Below the pieces are notes generated by a model that had not been told where the DNA came from, did no database searches, and worked only from the letters and a program-made list of their open reading frames with translations. From NCBI RefSeq assembly GCF_000423125.1, contig NZ_AUHJ01000001.1, positions 186,001 to 250,000 on the forward strand: a stretch of 64,000 bases of DNA, in the 5' to 3' direction. The position numbers were made by a program, and so were the translations under genes. This DNA comes from Haliea salexigens DSM 19537 (GTDB lineage: Bacteria; Pseudomonadota; Gammaproteobacteria; Pseudomonadales; Halieaceae). This document shows, piece by piece, positions 1 through 8,751 of the stretch. How positions within the stretch are numbered: the stretch's first letter is position 1; each line of letters begins with the position of its first letter.

Positions 1-464
1 GCGCGCAGGGATTTTTCAACCACCTCATCCAGTACACGTTTCTTGTTGATGCCCTGGATACGCAAGCCGTAAGCCACATTTTCGTAAATGCTCTTCGGGA
101 ACGGATTGGGTTTCTGGAACACCATGCCGACACGACGGCGCAACGCGGCCACGTCAACGCGGCGATCGTAGACATCCTCATTGTCCAGCAGCAGGCGGCC
201 CTGCACCCGGCAGCCATCCACCAGATCATTCATGCGGTTGATACAGCGCAGCAGGCTGGACTTGCCACAGCCACTGGGGCCAATAAACGCCGTTACCCGC
301 TGACGGGGTATCTCCAGGTTGATATCAAACAGCGCCTGCGAGTTCTGGTTATAGAACAGATTGAGGTTTTCCATGCGCAGGCTGGTTTCCGCCGGCCCTG
401 CCGGGCCCTCAGATGGCGCCTGATCACGTTTCAGTGCCTGAATATCCAAAGCGTGGGTTTGCAT
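1..464 (-). CDS. pstB: Phosphate ABC transporter ATPase PstB (3' part beyond window)
   Basis: ATP-binding subunit of the PstSCAB high-affinity phosphate importer on the inner face of the cytoplasmic membrane. About 154 residues are visible. They include the Walker A motif GPSGCGKSS and the Q-loop stretch [11 protein letters not shown] that is typical of PstB. The signature motif, Walker B and H-loop lie beyond position 1. The ATG at 464 is preceded by AGGAACC at a good distance and lies 13 bases after the pstA stop, so it is the last visible gene of the pst operon. A 30-residue N-terminal tail precedes the ABC domain, longer than in E. coli PstB. phoU would be expected next but is outside the window. 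Confidence 0.96.
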   Translation of the reverse strand, partial: MQTHALDIQALKRDQAPSEGPAGPAETSLRMENLNLFYNQNSQALFDINLEIPRQRVTAFIGPSGCGKSSLLRCINRMNDLVDGCRVQGRLLLDNEDVYDRRVDVAALRRRVGMVFQKPNPFPKSIYENVAYGLRIQGINKKRVLDEVVEKSLR

Positions 465-477
465 GACAGGTTCCTGT

Positions 478-2193
478 TTAGTGTTCGAGTGACTTGTAGC
501 GTTCGCGCAGCCTGTTGCGCAAACTGACGGCGGCCAGATTGAGCAGGGCGATAATCAGCACCAGCAACAAGGCTGTTGCATACACCAGCGGGCGCGCTGC
601 CTCCACGTTCGGGCTCTGGAAGCCGACGTCGTAGATGTGAAAGCCCAGGTGCATGAACTTCTGGTCGAGATGCAGGTAAGGGTAGTTGCCGTCCAGCGGC
701 AGCGTGGGCGCGAGCTTCACCACGCCAACCAGCATCAACGGCGCGACCTCCCCTGCCGCCCGGGCAACGGCGAGAATAAGGCCGGTCATCATGGCCGGGC
801 TGGCCATGGGCAATACCACCCGCCACAGCGTTTCCGCGCGGGTGGCACCCAGCGCGAGAGAACCCTCGCGTACGGTGGAGGGAATACGTGCCAGCCCCTC
901 CTCAGTCGCCACGATAACCACCGGCAGCGTGAGCAACGCCAGGGTTAACGATGCCCACATGAGACCCGGCGTGCCGAAGGTTGGACGCGGCAGCGAGGCG
1001 GGAAAAAACAGCTGGTCCAGCTCGCCACCCACAAAGTAGACAAAAAAGCCCAGGCCAAAAACACCGTAAACAATCGAGGGCACCCCGGCCAGGTTGTTCA
1101 CTGCCACGCGTATGGTACGAGTGACAAAACCCTGACTGGCGTACTCGCGCAGATACACCGCCGCCACAACGCCGAACGGCGTGACGATGATGGACATCAG
1201 AATCACCATCAACACCGTGCCGAACATGGCCGGGAACACCCCGCCCTCGGTATTGGCTTCACGCGGCGGCTCGGAGAGAAACTCCCAGAGGCGCTCGACA
1301 TACATCGCCATCTTGGCGAACACGTTCATGGCATTGGGTTGGTAGGCACGCACCACCTTGGCGATGGGCAAGGTAACCACGCGACCATCAGCCAGCTCGG
1401 CGCTATAGCTGTGGTCTTTTATGCTGTCGTACAGTGTGTAGAGTTGCTCCTGCAAAGCGCGGAAACTGGCTTCCTGTTCTGCGCGCTTGCTCGCCAGGTC
1501 GGCCTGGGCCGCCGCATCGAGGCGCCCCTCCAACTCAAGCCCGCGCTCGCGCAGGCGCAGGCGCTCCAACTCGTAGTTGATGGCACCAATCTCGCCCTGC
1601 TCGATCTCGTGGATTTCCTCGCGCACGGCAACGGTGTCGACAATCAAGGCCTGCATTGCCTCCAGGGTCGCCGCTTCGCCGTGCTCAGCTACGGTCACCG
1701 GGTCTTCGCCGAACCGGCTGACAGCGCGCAGGTAGCCGTAGAAGTTGCCCCACTCAAGGCGTTCCACGACCAACACGTCGAGAGGATAGCGGCGGGGGCC
1801 GAACTGCTCATCGATAAGCCAGGTGAAGTCCGTGCCGAGAAAATCGCGGTTGCCCTGCTTCATCAGGGTACGCTGATAAAACGGCCCCGGACCCTGCAGC
1901 TCAAAACCGGCCTCGCGCAACTGTGCACCCGGGACTTCGACCTGTTCGACGACCTCGCCCAACAGCTCACGAGTCTGCCCCTGGTAGCTGACGGAGACCG
2001 CCAGCACATCCGCCGGCCAGAAGTGGCTTAGTCCGCGCACAGCCAGCAGTAGTAGCAGCCCCACCACCGCAATCACACTCACACTCACCGCGGCGCCGTT
2101 AAGCCATATCAGCGGATCGCCGCCGCGCAACCACTTGCCCACACCGGGAGCACGGTCGCTGTGAAGTTCCTGCTCGTTGATCATCCTGTTCAT
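478..2193 (-). CDS. pstA: Phosphate ABC transporter permease PstA, enlarged form
   Basis: Membrane permease of the phosphate importer. The C-terminal 250 residues are a normal PstA domain, with the EAA-loop region [19 protein letters not shown] and several membrane segments. The protein has 571 residues against about 296 in E. coli. The extra N-terminal part has one membrane segment (about 35–55), then a long periplasmic-type region with a Glu/Arg/Leu-rich predicted coiled coil (about 190–260). Enlarged PstA proteins are known in Pseudomonas and relatives. The start chosen is the ATG at 2193, which overlaps the pstC stop as TGATG. A TTG one codon upstream is possible but less likely. Translation is probably coupled to pstC. 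Confidence 0.95.
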   Translation of the reverse strand: MNRMINEQELHSDRAPGVGKWLRGGDPLIWLNGAAVSVSVIAVVGLLLLLAVRGLSHFWPADVLAVSVSYQGQTRELLGEVVEQVEVPGAQLREAGFELQGPGPFYQRTLMKQGNRDFLGTDFTWLIDEQFGPRRYPLDVLVVERLEWGNFYGYLRAVSRFGEDPVTVAEHGEAATLEAMQALIVDTVAVREEIHEIEQGEIGAINYELERLRLRERGLELEGRLDAAAQADLASKRAEQEASFRALQEQLYTLYDSIKDHSYSAELADGRVVTLPIAKVVRAYQPNAMNVFAKMAMYVERLWEFLSEPPREANTEGGVFPAMFGTVLMVILMSIIVTPFGVVAAVYLREYASQGFVTRTIRVAVNNLAGVPSIVYGVFGLGFFVYFVGGELDQLFFPASLPRPTFGTPGLMWASLTLALLTLPVVIVATEEGLARIPSTVREGSLALGATRAETLWRVVLPMASPAMMTGLILAVARAAGEVAPLMLVGVVKLAPTLPLDGNYPYLHLDQKFMHLGFHIYDVGFQSPNVEAARPLVYATALLLVLIIALLNLAAVSLRNRLRERYKSLEH

Positions 2194-4436
2194 CAAAGTG
2201 ACCCGTACTTGATGCGCAACCGCTGCCGAACCAGCTCGGCCACGGTGTTAACCATGAAGGTGAACATGAAGAGCACAAAGGCAGCCAGGAACAGCACACG
2301 GTAGTGCGTGCTATCCACTTCGGCTTCCGGCACTTCCACCGCAATATTCGCCGACAGCGTACGCATGCCTTCAAAAATATTGGCATCCATGATCGGCGTG
2401 TTGCCCGTCGCCATCAGCACGATCATCGTCTCACCCACCGCGCGGCCCAGGCCGATCATAAGGCCGGAAAAAATACCCGGACTGGCCGTGGGAATCACCA
2501 CACCCACCAGGGTCTGCCAGGGGGTCGCTCCCAGTGCCAGGCTGCCATAGCTCAAATGCTTGGGCACCGAGAAAATCGCATCCTCCGCAATCGAGAAAAT
2601 AGTGGGGATAACGGCCATACCCATGGCGATACCGACGACCAGCGCGTTGCGCTGATCAAAGGAGATGCCCAGTTCCGTGGTAATCCAGCCGCGCATGTCA
2701 CCGGCAAAGAACCACAGTTCCAGCACGTCGTTACTGGCGAAACTGGCGTAACCGATAAACAGAACCACCGGAACCAGCACCGCGGCATGCCAGCCGTCGG
2801 GCAAACGGGCGCGAATCGCCAGTGGCAGGCGCGACCAGAGAAAGGCGAACAGGATCACGCCAACAGGCAGCGCCAGCATCAGGGTGACCACGGCTGTCAG
2901 CTTGTCTTCTATCAGCGGTGCCAGCCAGAGGCCGGCGAGGAAACCGAGAATCACGGTGGGCAGCGCTTCCATAAGCTCGATCACGGGCTTGACCTTGCGC
3001 CGCAGCGCCGGCGCCATGAAATAGGCCGTGTAGATGGCACCGCAAATCGCCAGCGGCGCGGCAATCATCATGGTATAGAACGCGGCTTTCAGGGTACCGA
3101 AGGCGAGCGGCGCAAAACTGTACTTGGGCTCGAAGTCATTGTCTGATGCGGAGGACTGCCATACGTGAGCCGGCTCATCATAACTTTCGTACCACACCTC
3201 GCTCCACAACGCCGACCAGGAGACATCCGGGTGTTCGTTATCGATGTGCCAGCTGCGCAGGCTGCCATCGGCGTCCACCAGCAGCAGCGCGTCAGCACGC
3301 GGGGAGATAGCGGCTGCACCCGCGCCCAGAGGCAGTGCACTTTCACTCAACAGGCGCCGATGCGACGTGGTGTGATAGATCTGCACCTCGCCCTGCCGAC
3401 CCAGCGCCACAAACCCCTTGCGGCGATGTTCCGGCAACAGCGTGGCGATGCTGACACCATCCGTATCAAATTCGCGAACGCGCTGCAGGCGGTGTCCACC
3501 CTCCCCGTCGCGGACCATGAAATACTGCACCAGCTCGGCACGGTCAGAGGCTGCAAGCAGGGAAATGCCGCCCAGCAGCATGGCGCTCTCGCTCAACTGA
3601 CCGCCGCCGGAAAACAGTTCACCGCGGCTCGCCACCTCAAGCTTGCCCGTCCCGTCACGCTGCCGCAGGTTGATAACGGCGAAGCCACCCTTGCTGTCGA
3701 TGTGGTAGAGCCAGTGCAGGTTTTCGTCGATATGAAAATCCGCCGTCTCGCCTGCGAGTGTTGGCAAAGGCAGTATTTCCAGGTCGAAATTCACCTCGCC
3801 GGTGAGGAAGTTTTCCGAACGGTTATAGCGCTGAGCGTGCAGGGCACCTGCGGCGTCCTGGGCAACAACCAGCAGCGCATCGTCATTGTCACCCAGCGCC
3901 AGCTTCTGCAACGGGCCCTCGCCGATGCGAATGGCAAGCTCCGGATACAGACGCTCAACTCGCGGCGTAATCAGGCGCTCCCCACCCGGGTAACTGAGGC
4001 GGTATTCATGCGCGTGCACAGACACCGCGCCCGAGGTGTGGGCAACTGCCAGCAAACGCTTGCCTGCGCTCTCTTCTGCCACCGCAGATACCGGACCCAG
4101 GTCAGTGGCCAGGTCCGCTTCGAGCACTACGCGCCCGCTATCCAACTGGAAAAAGCTGCCGCGCGCATCGGCAAATACCGCAAAGCCCATTTCCGTCTGC
4201 TCTTCCACGGCCAGATACAACGGCGCGGATGCAAAGGGTGAGGCCACCTCGGAACGCTTCTCTATCGAGGCATTGCCGAACAGGGGCAGCACCTCGTAGA
4301 GCAGGTAGAAGAAAATCAGCAGGATGGCGACCAGTACGCCAGCGCCGCCTGCCGTGACAGACACGGTGGCGGCGCGATCCTTGAAATGCCTCCAGCGGGG
4401 TGTGAAGGGAGACACGTGTTCGCTCAATTTAGTCAA
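2193..4436 (-). CDS. pstC: Phosphate ABC transporter permease PstC, enlarged form
   Basis: Partner permease of PstA. The last 300 residues carry the transport domain, with the EAA-type stretch [18 protein letters not shown] followed by GRAVGETMIVLMA. The 747 residues far exceed the E. coli protein (319). After a first membrane segment (about 28–52) comes a region of roughly 400 residues with short repeated beta-rich units (for example ALLLVDADGSLRSWHID), suggesting a periplasmic WD40- or TolB-like propeller. The start is a TTG at 4436 with only a weak upstream GAG. No ATG in this frame fits, so the start is uncertain by a few codons. It follows pstS after a hairpin. Confidence 0.93.
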   Translation of the reverse strand: MTKLSEHVSPFTPRWRHFKDRAATVSVTAGGAGVLVAILLIFFYLLYEVLPLFGNASIEKRSEVASPFASAPLYLAVEEQTEMGFAVFADARGSFFQLDSGRVVLEADLATDLGPVSAVAEESAGKRLLAVAHTSGAVSVHAHEYRLSYPGGERLITPRVERLYPELAIRIGEGPLQKLALGDNDDALLVVAQDAAGALHAQRYNRSENFLTGEVNFDLEILPLPTLAGETADFHIDENLHWLYHIDSKGGFAVINLRQRDGTGKLEVASRGELFSGGGQLSESAMLLGGISLLAASDRAELVQYFMVRDGEGGHRLQRVREFDTDGVSIATLLPEHRRKGFVALGRQGEVQIYHTTSHRRLLSESALPLGAGAAAISPRADALLLVDADGSLRSWHIDNEHPDVSWSALWSEVWYESYDEPAHVWQSSASDNDFEPKYSFAPLAFGTLKAAFYTMMIAAPLAICGAIYTAYFMAPALRRKVKPVIELMEALPTVILGFLAGLWLAPLIEDKLTAVVTLMLALPVGVILFAFLWSRLPLAIRARLPDGWHAAVLVPVVLFIGYASFASNDVLELWFFAGDMRGWITTELGISFDQRNALVVGIAMGMAVIPTIFSIAEDAIFSVPKHLSYGSLALGATPWQTLVGVVIPTASPGIFSGLMIGLGRAVGETMIVLMATGNTPIMDANIFEGMRTLSANIAVEVPEAEVDSTHYRVLFLAAFVLFMFTFMVNTVAELVRQRLRIKYGSL

Positions 4437-4471
4437 GACAGAATCACTCGATCGGCGATTGTCGGCACCAG

Positions 4472-4491
4472 CCAGGCTGCAGGCAGCCTGG
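4472..4491 (-). terminator. Hairpin between pstS and pstC
   Basis: CCAGGCTGC is followed after two bases by its exact complement GCAGCCTGG, giving a 9-bp perfect stem (8 bp with a 4-base loop). No U-run follows, so it may act as a leaky terminator or 3'-end stabiliser rather than a full terminator. Such a structure would allow more PstS than membrane subunits, as in other binding-protein operons. The role is inferred. Confidence 0.6.
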
Positions 4492-4509
4492 CCTGGCGAT
4501 TCTCATACC

Positions 4510-5496
4510 TTACAGGCCCAATTGCTGACTGTAACGGTCCACGACTGCCGCGGGCAGAGGAATGTAACCGTCTTTCAACACAACATCCTGCCCCTGGCGC
4601 GAGAACACCAGCTTGAAGAACTCGCGCTCCAGTGGCGACAGCGGCTTGTTCGGGTCCTTGTTCACATACACATAAAGGAACCGCGCCAGTGGGTACCTGC
4701 CATTGATGGAGTTTTCCGCATCCGCCTCGACGTAGGCGCCGCCCTCGTCCTTGCTGATGGGAACCGTGCGCACGCTGGAGGTGCGGTAGCCGATGCCTGA
4801 ATAGCCGATGCCGTTGATGGAGGTGGACACCGACTGCACCACTGAGGCCGATCCGGGTTGCTCATTGACACTGTTCTTGAAGTCGCCTTTGCACAGTCCA
4901 ACGGTCTTGAAATAGCCGTAGGTACCGGAAACGGAATTGCGACCGAACAACTGCATATCACGGCCTTCCCAGGCACCGCCAAGGCCCAGTTGCCCCCACT
5001 GGCCAATATCCTGCGCCGCTCCGCATTTGCGTGTAGAGGAAAATACGGCGTCCACCTCGGCAATCGACATACCCTCGATCGGGTTGTCCTTGTGCACGTA
5101 CACCGCAAGCGCGTCGATAGCGACCGGCACTGCAGTCGGCTTGTAGCCGTACCGTGTTTCGAAGGCCTCGATCTCCTTGTCGCGCATGTCACGGCTCATC
5201 GGGCCGATATTGGCTGTGCCCTCAGTCAGCGCCGGCGGCGCCGTGGAAGAGCCTGCGGCCTGAATCTGTATGTTGACGTTGGGGTAGGCGCGTTTGAAGT
5301 CCTCAGCCCAGAGGGTCATCAGATTGGCGAGTGTATCGGAGCCGATGCTGGAGAGGTTACCCGACACGCCACTGGCAATTTCGTAGTCCTTGAGACCGGG
5401 ATCCAGCTCCGCCAATGCAACCGGCGCCATGCCCAAAACGAAAGCGCTGGCTCCCGCCACTGCTACCGACTTTCTCAGCCACTGTTTGATCGACAT
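4510..5496 (-). CDS. pstS: Periplasmic phosphate-binding protein PstS
   Basis: Substrate-binding protein that delivers phosphate to PstCAB. A 29-residue signal peptide ends VALA/ELDPG. The body contains [10 protein letters not shown] and [11 protein letters not shown], which fit the phosphate-binding loops of the family. Two cysteines (RKCGA and GLCKG) could form a disulfide. The ATG at 5496 is chosen because CAGGAGTG lies 5 bases upstream. The open frame extends further upstream, but there it runs through the PhoB box and is not coding. Mature size fits the family (328 residues with signal). First gene of pstSCAB, with its own PhoB-dependent promoter. Confidence 0.95.
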   Translation of the reverse strand: MSIKQWLRKSVAVAGASAFVLGMAPVALAELDPGLKDYEIASGVSGNLSSIGSDTLANLMTLWAEDFKRAYPNVNIQIQAAGSSTAPPALTEGTANIGPMSRDMRDKEIEAFETRYGYKPTAVPVAIDALAVYVHKDNPIEGMSIAEVDAVFSSTRKCGAAQDIGQWGQLGLGGAWEGRDMQLFGRNSVSGTYGYFKTVGLCKGDFKNSVNEQPGSASVVQSVSTSINGIGYSGIGYRTSSVRTVPISKDEGGAYVEADAENSINGRYPLARFLYVYVNKDPNKPLSPLEREFFKLVFSRQGQDVVLKDGYIPLPAAVVDRYSQQLGL

Positions 5497-5548
5497 AAAG
5501 CACTCCTGTGTATAGCGGAATTGGACGGGGCACACAGTACCGCCAAGA

Positions 5549-5567
5549 TGTGACACTATTATGACAA
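5549..5567 (-). promoter_or_regulatory. PhoB box upstream of pstS
   Basis: On the minus strand the sequence reads TTGTCATAATAGTGTCACA, two 7-base TGTCA-type direct repeats separated by four A/T-rich bases. This matches the E. coli pho-box pattern very closely. It lies 53 bases before the pstS start and just after the phoR stop, so pstSCAB should be induced by PhoB under phosphate limitation independently of phoBR. Confidence 0.9.
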
Positions 5568-5586
5568 TGGCATGTCGGGACGCACG

Positions 5587-6861
5587 TCAGCGCCGAAATG
5601 CCAGGGTAAAGGTACTGCCTTTGCCCAGTATACTGGTAATGCGCAGCTCCGCACGGTGCCCCGCAGCGATGTGTTTGACGATCGCCAAGCCCAGCCCCGT
5701 ACCCCCGGTCGCCGAGGAGCGGCTGTCGTCAACGCGGTAGAAGCGCTCTGTGAGCCGCGGGATATGCAGGGCATCAATGCCAATGCCCTCGTCCTCTACC
5801 GCCAGAAGCAGCTCATCGTCACGCTGCCGCCACGAAACTGTCACCGAACTGTCATTTTTGCTGTACTTGAAGGCGTTGAGAATGAGGTTTGAGACCGCAC
5901 TGTGCAGCTCACGGTAGTCACCGGGGATCTTTTCCCGGGTGTCCAGCTGCAGCGACAGCGTGCGCTCGGGGTACAGGGTCCTCAGCTCATCCACGAGTTC
6001 CTGCAGCAGGCCCGCGATATCGACCTGCTCGCGCCGGGCCTGCGTGCGCACGCTCTCCAGCCGCGACAGCCAGAGCAGATCCTTGAGCAGGCTCTCCATG
6101 CGCTCGGTCTGCTGTGACATCTGCTCCAGCGGGCGCCGAAAGCGTGCCTCAAGTTGCTGCGCGTTCGCCAGGATCATCTCGAGGTAACCCTTGATGACCG
6201 TCAGCGGCGTGCGCAGCTCGTGCGATACGTTACCGACGAAATCGCGCCGCATCTGCTCCAGATGCGCCTCCTTGGTCACATCGCGCACGAAAACGAGGCG
6301 GTCACCGTTGCCGAAAAGCGTGATGGCAAACTGCAGCGTCTGCTCGCGCTCTCCCTGCATGCGCAGTTGCAGCGGGTCATCAAAGGCACCCGCAATATAG
6401 TAGCGGTGAAAGGCGGGCAAGCGCACCAGGTTCAGCAGGGCCTGGCCGCGGTCTGCCGGGTAGCGCAGTCCCAACAGGCGCTGCGCGGCCTGATTGCTCC
6501 ACTCGATCGAGCCGGCGGCTGTGATCATGATGGCGCCATCATGCATTGATGACAGTGAATCCTGCAGGTAGTCCAAGCGTGACCGCAGATCACTCTCGCG
6601 CTCCCTGGCCTTGCGCTGCAGCTGGTAGAGACGATCGTACATCTCCCCCCAGAAACCCAGCGCCTCCGGGGGCTCAATGGCAGGGTCCTCAAGCCAGCGC
6701 AGCAAGCGGCGCATCTGCCACAACCAACGCATGGCCAGCACAATCAGCGCAACGGAAAGTAACTCCCAGGGCAGGCCCAGCGGCCAGCCCACGGCCAGTG
6801 CCACGGCAACCAGCACAACCAGCCGGCGCAGCTCTGCCAGCCAGGCAACCTGTGGACTCAC
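5587..6861 (-). CDS. phoR: Phosphate regulon sensor histidine kinase PhoR
   Basis: Membrane-anchored kinase that phosphorylates PhoB when phosphate is scarce. There are two hydrophobic segments within residues 12–48, a PAS-like region (about 95–195), then the H-box NVSHELRTPL with phospho-acceptor His214. The catalytic domain follows with N-box NLILNAFKYS, G1 VEDEGIGI and G2 GGTGLGLAIV. Length (424) is normal. The start is a GTG at 6861 that overlaps the phoB stop as GTGA, so translation is coupled. There is no large periplasmic domain, as usual for PhoR, which senses phosphate through the Pst complex and PhoU. Confidence 0.96.
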   Translation of the reverse strand: MSPQVAWLAELRRLVVLVAVALAVGWPLGLPWELLSVALIVLAMRWLWQMRRLLRWLEDPAIEPPEALGFWGEMYDRLYQLQRKARERESDLRSRLDYLQDSLSSMHDGAIMITAAGSIEWSNQAAQRLLGLRYPADRGQALLNLVRLPAFHRYYIAGAFDDPLQLRMQGEREQTLQFAITLFGNGDRLVFVRDVTKEAHLEQMRRDFVGNVSHELRTPLTVIKGYLEMILANAQQLEARFRRPLEQMSQQTERMESLLKDLLWLSRLESVRTQARREQVDIAGLLQELVDELRTLYPERTLSLQLDTREKIPGDYRELHSAVSNLILNAFKYSKNDSSVTVSWRQRDDELLLAVEDEGIGIDALHIPRLTERFYRVDDSRSSATGGTGLGLAIVKHIAAGHRAELRITSILGKGSTFTLAFRR

Positions 6862-7568
6862 CGCGCGGGAACGCCGCGGGCAGAGAAGCGATAACCGGTA
6901 CCGCGAACGGTTTGCACAAGGTCACTGTAATCGGCCTGGGGGGTTTGCAGCGCCTTGCGCAAGCGGCGGATATGCACGTCCACCGTGCGTTCCTCAACGT
7001 AAACGTTCGCGCCCCAGACCTGATCGAGCAATTGACTGCGGGTATAGGCGCGCTCAGGGTGTGACATGAAAAACTGCAGTAGATTGAATTCCGTGGGCCC
7101 CATATCGACCGGCTCATCCAGCAGGAAGATACGTCGGCTTTCGCCATCGAGTACCAGTTCCGCCACCTGGATGCGATCCTGCTCATCCCCACCCGCGGAG
7201 CGACGCATCAGCGCCTTGATGCGGGCGATCAGCTCACGCGGCGCGAACGGCTTGGTAATATAGTCGTCAGCGCCTACATCGAGGCCCTGGATGACGTTGT
7301 CTTCAGCAGTCTTCGCAGTCAGCATGATCACCGGCACGTCGCGGGTGGTATCGGTGCGTTTCAGGCGCCGCAGCAGCTCCAAGCCGCTGCCGCCGGGCAG
7401 CATCCAGTCCAGCAGCACCATATCGGGGCGCTCGTCGACGATCAAGGTGAAGGCATCCTGGATATTCTCCGCTTCCAGACAGCGGAATCCCGCGATTTCC
7501 AGCGCCATGCGCAACATGTCGCGAATGGCAAACTCATCATCAACAATTAATACCTGACGTTCATTCAT
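6858..7568 (-). CDS. phoB: Phosphate regulon response regulator PhoB
   Basis: DNA-binding response regulator of the Pho regulon. The receiver domain has the acidic pair D10/D11, phospho-acceptor D54 in LLDWMLPGG and the conserved lysine in MLTAKTA. The C-terminal half is an OmpR-type winged helix with RTVDVHIRRLRKAL and the closing GTGYRF motif. At 236 residues it is standard length. Start ATG at 7568. The upstream gap holds a PhoB box, so autoregulation is expected. It overlaps phoR by 4 bases. Confidence 0.97.
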   Translation of the reverse strand: MNERQVLIVDDEFAIRDMLRMALEIAGFRCLEAENIQDAFTLIVDERPDMVLLDWMLPGGSGLELLRRLKRTDTTRDVPVIMLTAKTAEDNVIQGLDVGADDYITKPFAPRELIARIKALMRRSAGGDEQDRIQVAELVLDGESRRIFLLDEPVDMGPTEFNLLQFFMSHPERAYTRSQLLDQVWGANVYVEERTVDVHIRRLRKALQTPQADYSDLVQTVRGTGYRFSARGVPAR

Positions 7569-7621
7569 TGGTCACATTGTCCCCTCATTCGCACTGGATA
7601 GTGCGTATTAGATGAGGAAAT

Positions 7622-7640
7622 TGTGACAATAAAATGACGA
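7622..7640 (-). promoter_or_regulatory. PhoB box upstream of phoB
   Basis: The minus strand reads TCGTCATTTTATTGTCACA, again two TGTCA-like repeats four bases apart, a good pho-box match. It lies 54 bases before the phoB start, almost the same distance as the box before pstS. It begins two bases after the terminator hairpin of the upstream korB gene. Confidence 0.85.
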
Positions 7641-7642
7641 TA

Positions 7643-7680
7643 GCCCCTCTGTCACGGCTTTTCCGCCGTCTCAGAGGGGC
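7643..7680 (-). terminator. Rho-independent-type terminator after korB
   Basis: GCCCCTCTG at 7643–7651 pairs with CAGAGGGGC at 7672–7680. Inside it GACGGC and GCCGT extend the stem around a short A-rich loop. On the minus strand the hairpin is followed by a TATCGTCATTTTATT stretch. It separates the kor operon from phoBR. Confidence 0.8.
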
Positions 7681-7698
7681 TTCTGGCGAAATTCCTGC

Positions 7699-8751
7699 CT
7701 AACGCAGGCTTGCGTTGATGTTCGCCAGCACCTTGTCACCGGGGCAGAGATCTTGCTCGGTCAGGCTGTTCAGCGGACGGCGCGAGGTTTCCATGACGTC
7801 GTGCAAATCCCGAGAGTCCTTGTCCATGTAAATGAGGCCCGTGAGTATCTGGCCCTCGGCGCTGTGTTTCTGCAGCGCTACCATGGCGGACACACGGTCG
7901 AACGGGTCCAGGTCCGGGGCTAGCTTCTCCAGGTGCAACACGGAGCCATCGTGCAGCGTGACGTCCTGGGTACGGCCTGCCGGATAGCTGGCGGTGATTT
8001 CCTCGCGCATTGGCACGAAATCCACCGTACCGGTAGCTTCAGCATGTTCACGCACGAAATCGTAGCTCTTGGTAGAACCCGGGTTGTTGTTGAAGGTTAC
8101 ACAGGGCGAGATGACATCAATCAGCGCAAAGCCGCGATGCGAGATGGCAGCCTTGATCAGCGGCACCAGCTGGCCCTTGTCGCCGGAAAAGCTGCGCGCC
8201 ACAAAGGTGGCCCCAAGCTGCAGGGCGAGGCCCGGCAGGTCGATGGCGGAAAAGGGGTTCGGGTCGCCCTTCTTGCTCGCCGACCCGGCATCGGCGGTGG
8301 CTGAGTCCTGCCCCTTGGTCAGCCCGTAGCAACCGTTGTTCATGACGATATAAACCATGTTCAGGTTGCGCCGCACCGCGTGGGCAAACTGCCCCATGCC
8401 GATGGATGCCGTGTCGCCGTCGCCGGAGACACCCAGATAGAGCAGATCCCGATTGGCCATATTGGCACCGCTTACCACCGAGGGCATGCGCCCGTGCACG
8501 GAGTTGAAACCGTGAGACTTGCCCAGGAAATAGGTGGGTGCCTTGGACGAACAGCCGATACCGGACAACTTGGCAATCCTGTGCGGCTCCAGCGCCAACT
8601 CGTGGCAGGCGCGCACGATGGCACCGGATATGGAATCGTGGCCACACCCCGCACACAACGTGGAGATGGCGCCTTCATAGTCGGCCCGCGTGTAGCCGAG
8701 CGTGTTGACCGGCAGATCCGGGTGACGGAATTTGGGAAGCTGATAGCTCAT
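7699..8751 (-). CDS. korB: 2-oxoacid:acceptor oxidoreductase, beta subunit (KorB type)
   Basis: Thiamine-diphosphate subunit of a 2-oxoacid oxidoreductase, probably for 2-oxoglutarate, giving succinyl-CoA, CO2 and low-potential electrons. The TPP-binding signature is clear: GDGDTASIGMG followed by NNGCYGLTKGQ. Cysteines in CAGCGHDS, GIGCSSKAP and ISPCVTFNN match the cluster ligands seen in KorB-type subunits. Length 350 is typical. It overlaps korA by 4 bases (ATGA), so the two are co-translated. Substrate choice (2-oxoglutarate against other 2-oxoacids) is inferred from overall resemblance. It is the last gene of its operon, followed by a terminator. Confidence 0.92.
   Translation of the reverse strand: MSYQLPKFRHPDLPVNTLGYTRADYEGAISTLCAGCGHDSISGAIVRACHELALEPHRIAKLSGIGCSSKAPTYFLGKSHGFNSVHGRMPSVVSGANMANRDLLYLGVSGDGDTASIGMGQFAHAVRRNLNMVYIVMNNGCYGLTKGQDSATADAGSASKKGDPNPFSAIDLPGLALQLGATFVARSFSGDKGQLVPLIKAAISHRGFALIDVISPCVTFNNNPGSTKSYDFVREHAEATGTVDFVPMREEITASYPAGRTQDVTLHDGSVLHLEKLAPDLDPFDRVSAMVALQKHSAEGQILTGLIYMDKDSRDLHDVMETSRRPLNSLTEQDLCPGDKVLANINASLR

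Noticed and set aside
5497-5556. Upstream extension of pstS to a GTG at 5556
   Set aside because: It would run through the PhoB box and spoil the signal peptide; the ATG at 5496 has a strong ribosome site.
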